NCBI GenBank assembly: GCA_019118525.1
Contig: DWYV01000020.1
Span: forward strand, 62,001 to 126,000
DNA length: 64,000 bases
From: Candidatus Bariatricus faecipullorum
GTDB lineage: Bacteria > Bacillota > Clostridia > Lachnospirales > Lachnospiraceae
Direction: 5' to 3'
The notes beneath the pieces were generated by a model. It was not told the origin of the DNA, did not search any database, and saw only the letters and a list, made by a program, of their open reading frames with translations. The translations under genes and the position numbers were made by a program. Below, piece by piece: positions 7,642-14,564 of this stretch (positions are counted from its first letter, which is position 1; each line of letters starts with the position of its first letter).

Positions 7642-9042
7642 TTACTGATTAACGATATCATTTTCCTGCAGAGTACTGCCGTCCAGGGCAATATGGTCAT
7701 AATTGGAAAGTCCGTAGCTGCTTCCTTCGGCGACAATATAGTATTCCTCACTTTCCGTCAGTATCTGCACCTGCCGGAACTGGGCATATCCTTTGTTGAT
7801 ACAGTATACGCCCTGAAGCGTTCCCTCCTCACCCACCGTGAAGGTCAGGGAAGATTCCGGCATCAGCAGCACGTCTCCTGCTTCCAGGTCCCCGGGGTCC
7901 ACATACAGCATTCCCGATTCGGTATCCCGGTACCAGACGGTCGCTGCCGTAAATTCGGCAGAATCTCCTTTCTGAACGAGAAAGCCCTCTCCGGAAGAAG
8001 CGCCGCCGGTGGTCAGGTAGTCTTCCGGCACCAGCCAGACGCTCTTTTCCGTCACCGCGGATTTCGGAATCTTAAGACCGGACTCATTTTCCAGTTCCAG
8101 TTCAATGTCCAGGTACCGTTCTCCCGCATACCGAATCATGCCGGAAGAAAACGTAAGATATCCATAAGCATCATCCTCGCCCCGGTTGATAATCTGAAAG
8201 GAAGCGTTCATGGTCTGGTTGTCCCGGAGAAACCGGACGCGGACCGTGGAACCGTCCATTTCCATATCCCGGAGCTCTTTCTCGGTCTCCAGCGTCAGCT
8301 TGATTACAAGCGTCCACTCCTCGTCTGTAATCAGTTTGTAAACCGGATCCCCGGCCTTTACTTTTGTATTATTGGCAAACTCCGTCACCGTATAATCGTG
8401 CCGGAGAATATCACTGTCTGTAATGTCATCCGGGAGCAGGGATTCAAATCCGTCTGTAGCATATTCCAGAATTCCGTCGTCTGTGCTCTGCACCACGGTC
8501 ATATTCGCCACATTTCCCTCCGCCAGCAGGGTGGAAAGCTGCACCGCCCGGTTCTGGCTGGTCTTGCTCTGAAGAATATCCGTTACATTCTGCTTTAAGG
8601 AAGTCGACGTCTGGAAGTTCTGTCCGTCACTTGTCTCATGGTAGTTCTGCACTTCCGCCAGAATCTGGTTCCAGTCCTCCTGGGATACAGAGACATCCTG
8701 GCTCTCGGTCTCTTCCGTCTCGGGAAGAGGCTCCGCAGAGAGGGTATACACACTGTCCCCGGTTCCGGCCCGGCTTCCCGCCGCCTGAAAATAATTGATA
8801 TATCCGTCGCTTTCTGCATAGTAAACCGTCTCACTGCGAAGCACCAGCCCGGTAAAAGCGGTGTCGCGCTGAATACTCCCCTGCCGTACCTCATAGGAAG
8901 TCACCCGGTCCTTTGTCAGATAGGTGACAAGCGTAATAAGCAGATACAGAAATACGATGCCGAAAAGCACCAGTCCCACGTTCCAGGTGGATCTGCTTCC
9001 GTATTTTCGGATACTGACTACCTTACGGTTTTTTTCTGCCAA
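7642..9042 (-). CDS. HlyD-like membrane-anchored adaptor protein
   Basis: 466 residues. A basic N-terminus precedes one transmembrane helix (about residues 22-44: VGLVLFGIVFLYLLITLVTYL). A large extracellular part follows, with a barrel-sandwich-like start (GSIQRDTAFTGLVLRSETVY), a helical hairpin region, and C-terminal beta domains. This resembles HlyD/RND membrane-fusion adaptors. The start is TTG at 9042, supported by AAGGAGG 8 nt upstream. No ABC or RND transporter is encoded beside it. The family is repeatedly found in this sepF-yggS context in Clostridia, so a role at the envelope or division site is inferred, not shown. Confidence 0.82.
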   Translation of the reverse strand: MAEKNRKVVSIRKYGSRSTWNVGLVLFGIVFLYLLITLVTYLTKDRVTSYEVRQGSIQRDTAFTGLVLRSETVYYAESDGYINYFQAAGSRAGTGDSVYTLSAEPLPETEETESQDVSVSQEDWNQILAEVQNYHETSDGQNFQTSTSLKQNVTDILQSKTSQNRAVQLSTLLAEGNVANMTVVQSTDDGILEYATDGFESLLPDDITDSDILRHDYTVTEFANNTKVKAGDPVYKLITDEEWTLVIKLTLETEKELRDMEMDGSTVRVRFLRDNQTMNASFQIINRGEDDAYGYLTFSSGMIRYAGERYLDIELELENESGLKIPKSAVTEKSVWLVPEDYLTTGGASSGEGFLVQKGDSAEFTAATVWYRDTESGMLYVDPGDLEAGDVLLMPESSLTFTVGEEGTLQGVYCINKGYAQFRQVQILTESEEYYIVAEGSSYGLSNYDHIALDGSTLQENDIVNQ

Positions 9043-9063
9043 TCTGGAACCCTCCTTATTATT

Positions 9064-10023
9064 CTAACATTCCCCCGTCAGACCCGGCAGTTTTTTCAGG
9101 GCCGCGCCGTTTCTCCAGCCGGAAAGCCGTCCCTGCCAGGTCCCCTCTTTTTCCATCTGCGCAAGCAGCTCATCCCGCAGTTTCCACCAGCTCTCTCCCC
9201 AGTTGCAGAACAGGGATTCCTTCTCCGGTATCCGCGCGAAAAGCCGTTCCACCGCCATATCCTCCGGAATATGCTCCAGAAAAAGGATAACCCGGCGGAA
9301 ATACTCCTCCTTCGTACAGATGGATATCCGGCCCTCCTCATACCATCTGGCAAACTCTGTGCCTCTGGCGATATAAAGGGAATGGAGCTTTACGACGTCC
9401 GTTCCCAGGGCCGTAATGATTTTTGCCGTCTCCACAGCGTCCTCCTCCCCGTCCCAGGGCAGGTTCAGGATAACGTGGGTGCAGATTTCAAATCCTGGAT
9501 ACTGTTTAATCTGCAGCACGGCGTCAATATATTCTCCCAGGGAATGTCCCCGGTTTATCTTTGCCAGCGTATGATAATTTGCCGTCTGAAGCCCCAGCTC
9601 GATGCTGATGCCAAGTCCCTTCTCCGTCTGAACCTGCCGCAGCACATCCAGATAAGACGGATGTACGCAGTCCGGTCTGGTGGAAATGGATATTCCGGCA
9701 AGTTCCGGCATTTCTGCCGCTTCCCGGATATAGGCCGCAAACTGTTCCACCGGGAGAAAGGTATTCGTATAATTCTGAAAATAGGCAAGGTACCGGTCCG
9801 GATGATATTTTGCCCCGATTTTTTCCTTCGCCTTCTGAAGCTGCTCTGTCACATCCGCTTCCGGATTCTGAGCTTCAAATCCGGTGCCGGCTCCTGCACA
9901 AAACGCACATCCGGTACCATCTGTCCGGTTTGGGCAGGTAACAGGAAGGCAGACGGGAAGTTTATAAACTTTTCCGTGATATTTTTCTTTCAGATACTGG
10001 GAATAAGGATAATATAGCCTCAT
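9064..10023 (-). CDS. TIGR01212-family radical SAM protein (YhcC type)
   Basis: 319 residues. The cluster-binding cysteines are in CPNRTDGTGCAFCAGAG, with the family spacing rather than plain CxxxCxxC. YFQNYTNTF, GISISTRPDCV, ELGLQTA and CTHVILNLPWDGEED follow, typical of YhcC-like proteins. The substrate of the family is unknown, so only S-adenosylmethionine radical chemistry can be stated. It is the first gene of the 4020-10023 minus-strand cluster and is divergent from the DUF378 gene 81 nt away. Confidence 0.92.
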   Translation of the reverse strand: MRLYYPYSQYLKEKYHGKVYKLPVCLPVTCPNRTDGTGCAFCAGAGTGFEAQNPEADVTEQLQKAKEKIGAKYHPDRYLAYFQNYTNTFLPVEQFAAYIREAAEMPELAGISISTRPDCVHPSYLDVLRQVQTEKGLGISIELGLQTANYHTLAKINRGHSLGEYIDAVLQIKQYPGFEICTHVILNLPWDGEEDAVETAKIITALGTDVVKLHSLYIARGTEFARWYEEGRISICTKEEYFRRVILFLEHIPEDMAVERLFARIPEKESLFCNWGESWWKLRDELLAQMEKEGTWQGRLSGWRNGAALKKLPGLTGEC

Positions 10024-10104
10024 TTTTCGCTCCCTACTGTATATTTTCTCCTTTCCGGTACATACTACACACAGAAGTAACAGACCAGATAAGGAGGAAT
10101 CACT

Positions 10105-10311
10105 ATGAAATGGTTTGATAATACTGCATTAACACTGGTAATCATCGGTGCGGTAAACTGGCTGCTGGTAGGAATCTTCCGCTTTGACCTGGTTGCCTTT
10201 CTCTTTGGCAATCTTTCCTGGCTCTCCCGTATCGTCTATGCGCTGGTAGGGCTTTGCGGGCTCTATCTCATCAGTCTCTACGGCCGTATCGGAAGCATGT
10301 CCGAATCATAA
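10105..10311 (+). CDS. DUF378 small membrane protein
   Basis: 68 residues with two transmembrane helices. The motif GAVNWLLVGIFRFDLVAFLFG followed by RIVYALVGLCGLY defines DUF378 (YuzA-like). AAGGAGG lies 9 nt before the ATG. It stands alone between two minus-strand operons and ends at a bidirectional hairpin. Function unknown. Confidence 0.9.
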   Translation: MKWFDNTALTLVIIGAVNWLLVGIFRFDLVAFLFGNLSWLSRIVYALVGLCGLYLISLYGRIGSMSES

Positions 10312-10314
10312 GGA

Positions 10315-10349
10315 AAAGGGGTATCCTCACGAGATGCCCCTTTATTTTA
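10315..10349. terminator. Bidirectional terminator between DUF378 and the carboxypeptidase gene
   Basis: AAAGGGGTATC pairs with GATGCCCCTTT (11 bp with one G-T pair, 7-nt loop). T-rich tracts follow on the plus strand and A-rich tracts flank it on the other side. It lies between convergent stop codons at 10311 and 10342. Confidence 0.75.
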
Positions 10350-11322
10350 CGGTTTCAATCATGGCAGTCATGTCTTTATAAAGCACTGGCCTGTCCGGGG
10401 CACCCATCACGATAGAGATATAGCGGTTTCCCTCTGACGTTTCATTCAGCAGGACCAGACAGTTCCCCGCTTCTCCCGTGGTTCCGGTCTTTCCGCCGAC
10501 CACCGTCATGTTGGACGGCAGGTCAGCCGCTCCGGAAGCATACCAGTTTGTGGGCTCAATCACCGTCTCTCCGGCGCTTCCGTCCGGATTCCGGTACTGG
10601 GCCGTATGAGAGGCCGTCCCGATAATTTTCACAAACTCCTCATTCTGAATACAGGCGTTAAATATCAGATAGATGTCGTAGGCCGTCGTATAGTGGTTAT
10701 CGTCATGCAGCCCGTGAGGATTGACATAATGCGTATTATTCGCCATCAGTTCTGCCGCGCGGGCGTTCATGCGCTCCACAAATGCCGCTTCCGTTCCGTC
10801 TACATACTCCGCAATAGCTGTGGCGGCGTCATTTCCGGAACGAAGGAGCAGTGCGTAGAGTAAATCTTCCAGACTCCATACTTCCCCCTGACGGAGTCCG
10901 ATAAGTGAGGCATCGGAAGGAAAGCTGTCGGCTGCCGCATTCTGGCTGATGGTCACTTCATCTTCCAGACTGCCGTTTTCCAGCGCCAGCAGGGCCGTCA
11001 TAATCTTGGTCACACTGGCCGGATAAAGCCGCTCATGAATGCTGCTTCCGTACAGCACGGTTTCTCCCGAGAGGTCGAAAAGTCCCTCGCTGGTTACGCC
11101 TTCCGTACCCGCATAGCCTTCCAGGGCCACATCGGACTCTGCCACACAGAGTCCTTCGGATAACAGACTGCCCTCCTGAAGGCTGCGGTTATACTGTTCT
11201 GTCTCATACTCTGTCACAACGGCCGTCTGCGTCCCGGCACACCCTCCGGCCGTCATGGTCAGGCCCAGGGCAAGTGCCAGGATGACAGCCTGCGGCCGTC
11301 TCCTCTTACTTATACATTTCAC
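10342..11322 (-). CDS. D-alanyl-D-alanine carboxypeptidase, lipoprotein form
   Basis: 326 residues. It has a signal peptide ending in a lipobox-like TAGGCAG (Cys about 28), so membrane anchoring is likely. The S11 penicillin-binding fold has all three active-site motifs: SVTK (SxxK), SGN, and KTGTTG. SxxK and the preceding YPASVTKIMTALLAL are typical of DacA/DacF. It trims the pentapeptide of peptidoglycan. It overlaps mgsA by 17 nt and ends the shape/division operon, fitting a wall-maturation job. Confidence 0.93.
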   Translation of the reverse strand: MKCISKRRRPQAVILALALGLTMTAGGCAGTQTAVVTEYETEQYNRSLQEGSLLSEGLCVAESDVALEGYAGTEGVTSEGLFDLSGETVLYGSSIHERLYPASVTKIMTALLALENGSLEDEVTISQNAAADSFPSDASLIGLRQGEVWSLEDLLYALLLRSGNDAATAIAEYVDGTEAAFVERMNARAAELMANNTHYVNPHGLHDDNHYTTAYDIYLIFNACIQNEEFVKIIGTASHTAQYRNPDGSAGETVIEPTNWYASGAADLPSNMTVVGGKTGTTGEAGNCLVLLNETSEGNRYISIVMGAPDRPVLYKDMTAMIETVK

Positions 11323-11701
11323 GCCAGTCTAAATCTCCTCTGTCAATCGCCAGAATCAGAATCTCGGCCGTGGCCAGATTGGTGGCGATTGGAATATTGT
11401 GGGTGTCGCACAGACGTATTACGTCGTTTACATCCGGCTCATGCGCCTTGGGATGAGACGGGTCGCGCAGGAAAATCAGCGCGTCTATCTCATTCTGCGC
11501 AATCTGTGCGCCCAGCTGCTGTTTTCCCCCCAGGGGTCCGGCCAGATACTTGTGAATGGAAAGGTTTGTTACCTCCTCAATCAGACGTCCGGTCGTCCCG
11601 GTTGCAAACAGCTCATGCTTACTCAGGATTCCCCGGTACGCTATGCAGAAATTCTGCATCAGCGTCTTTTTGGAATCATGTGCAATCAGTCCGATATTCA
11701 T
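11306..11701 (-). CDS. mgsA: Methylglyoxal synthase
   Basis: 131 residues. It converts dihydroxyacetone phosphate to methylglyoxal, an overflow route when phosphate is short. Seen: IGLIAHDSKK with the active His, FATGTTG phosphate-binding loop, AGPLGGKQQ, FLRDPSHPKAHEPDV with the catalytic Asp region, and PIATNLATAE. The ATG at 11701 fits the family start. A GTG at 11713 touches the AGGAGA site, making it less likely. It lies 26 nt after rodA in the same operon. Confidence 0.95.
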   Translation of the reverse strand: MNIGLIAHDSKKTLMQNFCIAYRGILSKHELFATGTTGRLIEEVTNLSIHKYLAGPLGGKQQLGAQIAQNEIDALIFLRDPSHPKAHEPDVNDVIRLCDTHNIPIATNLATAEILILAIDRGDLDWREMYK

Positions 11702-11727
11702 GTTTGTTTTCACTCTCCTTTTTTGTG

Positions 11728-12852
11728 TTACTGGTACTTTTTCGGCTGGAGCCCGATGTTAAGCACAAACCCGATACTGGCATACATACATACCAGAGAA
11801 GTCAGTCCGTAACTTACAAAGGGGAGCGGAATACCCGTATTCGGTAAAACCCCTGTCGCCACGCCGATATTGATAAAACTCTGAAAACCTATCAGCGCGG
11901 CCACTCCGCAACAGACGATTTGCCCCGCCAAATCCTGTGCTTTTATGCCTACTAAAATACACTGTATCACTATCAATAATAGCAGACCAATCACAATACA
12001 GCAACCCACAAAGCCCAATTCTTCCCCAACAATTGCGAAAATAAAGTCTGTCTGTGGCTCTGATATATAGTTTCCATTCTTCACGGAAGTGGTTGTGTTA
12101 TTGTTCAGGCCTTTCCCGGTCAGCTGGCCGGAGCCGATGGCCATAATCGAGTTCATCTGCTGGTATGCCTCATCGCTGGCATATTCCTCCGGATTCAGCC
12201 AGGCCAGAATTCTGGTCTGCTGGTAATCTCTCAGAAACGGCTGATTGGGCTGTACCACGATACTCAGGAAAATCACCGCCGCCGGAATGACAATCGCCAG
12301 TACCGTTCCGATAAATTTGTAGCTCAGTCCTGCGGAATAGTAAATGGCGCAGAACACCAGGGAGATACAGATTGTGGTGGAAAGGTTCGGCTGTCTGAGC
12401 AGCAGTATCAGCGTCGGAATCAGGAGCAGCACCGAGGTGATAATCGTCCTCGGCGTATTCAGGTCGTCCCTGTGTTCCGAAAAAAACTTTGCATAAAACA
12501 AAATGAGAATGATTTTTGACAAATCCGAAGTCTGAAACTGTACAAACCCCAGGTTCAGCCACCGTCTGGCATTGTTTACGGTCACTCCGAAAAGCTCTGT
12601 CGCCACCAGCAGCACCACATTGATGATATAAAAAATCCAGTAAAAGTTCAGTACCCAGCTGTAATCAATCAGGGACACCACAACCATGGCGATGACCCCG
12701 AGCACCACTCCCAGAATCTGGGAGTTCTGTCTTTCCGGGCTTGCGCTCCCTACCACCAGAACTCCCAGAATGGAGATGAGGAGCACGCTGGCCACCAGCA
12801 TAAACCGGTAGTTTTTTAACTGATATGGTTTCGTCTGTGTTATAAATCTCAC
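11728..12852 (-). CDS. rodA: SEDS-family peptidoglycan polymerase RodA
   Basis: 374 residues with about ten membrane helices. It polymerises lipid II with its class B PBP partner, here encoded at 14565. Signature segments are VVGSASPERQ near the start, IMAIGSGQLTGKGL, and EPQTDFIFAIVGEELGFVG carrying the conserved Asp. The end is TGVLPNTGIPLPFVSYG. The GTG start at 12852 overlaps the minE stop by four bases (GTGA) and has AGGAGA 6 nt upstream. The frame upstream is minE DNA. Partnership with mreBCD and PBP2 in the same operon argues for RodA over FtsW. Confidence 0.93.
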   Translation of the reverse strand: MRFITQTKPYQLKNYRFMLVASVLLISILGVLVVGSASPERQNSQILGVVLGVIAMVVVSLIDYSWVLNFYWIFYIINVVLLVATELFGVTVNNARRWLNLGFVQFQTSDLSKIILILFYAKFFSEHRDDLNTPRTIITSVLLLIPTLILLLRQPNLSTTICISLVFCAIYYSAGLSYKFIGTVLAIVIPAAVIFLSIVVQPNQPFLRDYQQTRILAWLNPEEYASDEAYQQMNSIMAIGSGQLTGKGLNNNTTTSVKNGNYISEPQTDFIFAIVGEELGFVGCCIVIGLLLLIVIQCILVGIKAQDLAGQIVCCGVAALIGFQSFINIGVATGVLPNTGIPLPFVSYGLTSLVCMYASIGFVLNIGLQPKKYQ

Positions 12853-13082
12853 GTCTCTTCTCCTGACACTGTAATACAAATCTCCGAACGCGCTACTTTC
12901 ACGTCGAAGTTATCCTCAGTTACCTTCATGTATTTTGAGACTGTGCGGAACAAATCCCCGCACATCTGTTCATATGTATCCGGTCCACACTGCATCCGGT
13001 CCGTGGCAAGAAGCGTACGGAGACGTTCCTTCGCTACAGCAACCGACGGACGGCGCAGTCTCGTCTCAAACACATGTCCCAT
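12849..13082 (-). CDS. minE: Cell division topological specificity factor MinE
   Basis: 77 residues. It has the MinE pattern: SVAVAKERLRTLLATDR (anti-MinCD helix), then a dimer domain with FDVKVARSEICITV. MinE stimulates MinD ATPase and sets the Min pattern so that division occurs at midcell. Located directly after minD and overlapping rodA by four bases. Confidence 0.92.
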   Translation of the reverse strand: MGHVFETRLRRPSVAVAKERLRTLLATDRMQCGPDTYEQMCGDLFRTVSKYMKVTEDNFDVKVARSEICITVSGEET

Positions 13083-13092
13083 AAACGCCCTC

Positions 13093-13884
13093 CTAGTTTT
13101 TCCGGAACATATGGGACAGCTTTTTCAGAAAGCCCTCCCCTTTTTCCAGGTCCAGAAACGGCACTTCCTCTCCCATTATCCGCCGGCAGATATTTTCATA
13201 GGCTTTCCCGGCCATGGAGTCCATATCCACCACCGGTTCCCCCTGATTCGTCCCGATAACCACCTGCTCGTCATCCGGGATGGCCCCCAGCAGGCTGACC
13301 GGCAGGATCTCCGTCACATCATCCACGGACATCATGTCGCCCCGTTTTACCATATCCGTCCGGATACGGTTGATTATCAGGTCAATCCGTTTCATCCGGT
13401 CTTTTTCCAGCAGTCCGATAATCCGGTCCGCATCCCGGATAGCCGAGACCTCCGGCGTGGTTACCACGATGGCCCGGTCGGCCCCTGCCACGGCATTGCG
13501 GAAGCCCTGCTCGATACCAGCCGGACAGTCCAGCAGCACATAGTCGAATTCTTCCCGCAGCTGGGAAGTAAGCTTCCTCATCTGCTCCGGCGACACAGCA
13601 GTTTTGTCTTTCGTCTGGGCCGAGGGAAGCAGAAACAGATTCTCATGCCGTTTGTCCTGAATCAGAGCCTGCTTTAGCCGACAGCTTCCTTCGATAACGT
13701 CAACCAGGTTATAGACAATCCGGTTTTCCAGCCCCATAACCACATCCAGGTTCCGAAGCCCCAGGTCCGTATCGATGACCAGTACCTGTTTTCCGAGCTT
13801 TGCCAGCCCGGTTCCTATGTTTGCGGTTGTGGTAGTTTTGCCCACGCCGCCTTTTCCTGATGTAATGACAATTACCTCACCCAT
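13093..13884 (-). CDS. minD: Septum site-determining ATPase MinD
   Basis: 263 residues. It begins with the deviant Walker A GKGGVGKTTTTANIG, then VIDTDLGLRNLDVV, and LLDCPAGIE (Walker B region). The last residues FLKKLSHMFRKN form the basic amphipathic membrane-targeting helix. Complete MinD with 10- and 14-nt gaps to minE and minC. Confidence 0.97.
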   Translation of the reverse strand: MGEVIVITSGKGGVGKTTTTANIGTGLAKLGKQVLVIDTDLGLRNLDVVMGLENRIVYNLVDVIEGSCRLKQALIQDKRHENLFLLPSAQTKDKTAVSPEQMRKLTSQLREEFDYVLLDCPAGIEQGFRNAVAGADRAIVVTTPEVSAIRDADRIIGLLEKDRMKRIDLIINRIRTDMVKRGDMMSVDDVTEILPVSLLGAIPDDEQVVIGTNQGEPVVDMDSMAGKAYENICRRIMGEEVPFLDLEKGEGFLKKLSHMFRKN

Positions 13885-13898
13885 ATGTGCAAGTCCTC

Positions 13899-14558
13899 CT
13901 ACCAGTCTTGTTCCGCCAGCGGGTCTATGTAGATATGGTCTCCCAGAAGCCGGGCAATCTTTGCCTCCGGCTTTTCCGGTTTCCGTGTATAGACCCGCGG
14001 CGCTGTTACATCCGCGATTCTCAGAATCTGCGGCTTCATGGACAGAGCCACGATGAACGCCTGTCTGTTCCCGGCGGCTCCTGCATGTACTTTTCCCCGG
14101 ATGGTTCCCAGGACCACGATATTGCCCCTGGAAACCACTCTGGCGCCGGCTTCCACATCACCGAGCACGATGATGCTTTTCTCCGACTCCAGTACCTGCC
14201 TTTTCTTCAGTGTCCCACGGTAGAACTGCCCTTCTTTTCTTGGCAGACTTTCCAGGCTTTCTTCTACCACTTCCTGGTACAGACGTTCCGTGTTCTTATC
14301 GTTGTCAAAGATGCATACAATATGAACATGGGCGGTGTCTGAAATCAGTTCAATCAGTTCCTGTTCCTGAACCTTTGTGAGAATCCGGCCCTCAAAGGTG
14401 ACCGCCATGGTGGCATCCCGGAAAAAACGGTCTGCTTCCGTAAACCGGTGCCGGAGTTCCTCCCGGATTTCCTCGTATCCGGCCTCCGCATCCATATGGA
14501 CGATAAGTCCGTACCGGTTGCTTTTAATCATCACTTTCTGGTTCAATGTTTCCCTCAC
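13899..14558 (-). CDS. minC: Septum site-determining protein MinC
   Basis: 219 residues. The N-terminal domain (about 1-100) would bind FtsZ. The C-terminal beta-helix has GDVEAGARVVSRGNIVVLG and GKVHAGAAGNRQAFIVAL, the usual MinC_C repeat and MinD-binding face. It inhibits FtsZ assembly away from midcell. It follows PBP2 by only 6 nt, so elongation and division genes are one transcription unit here. Confidence 0.95.
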   Translation of the reverse strand: MRETLNQKVMIKSNRYGLIVHMDAEAGYEEIREELRHRFTEADRFFRDATMAVTFEGRILTKVQEQELIELISDTAHVHIVCIFDNDKNTERLYQEVVEESLESLPRKEGQFYRGTLKKRQVLESEKSIIVLGDVEAGARVVSRGNIVVLGTIRGKVHAGAAGNRQAFIVALSMKPQILRIADVTAPRVYTRKPEKPEAKIARLLGDHIYIDPLAEQDW

Positions 14559-14564
14559 TCCCTG

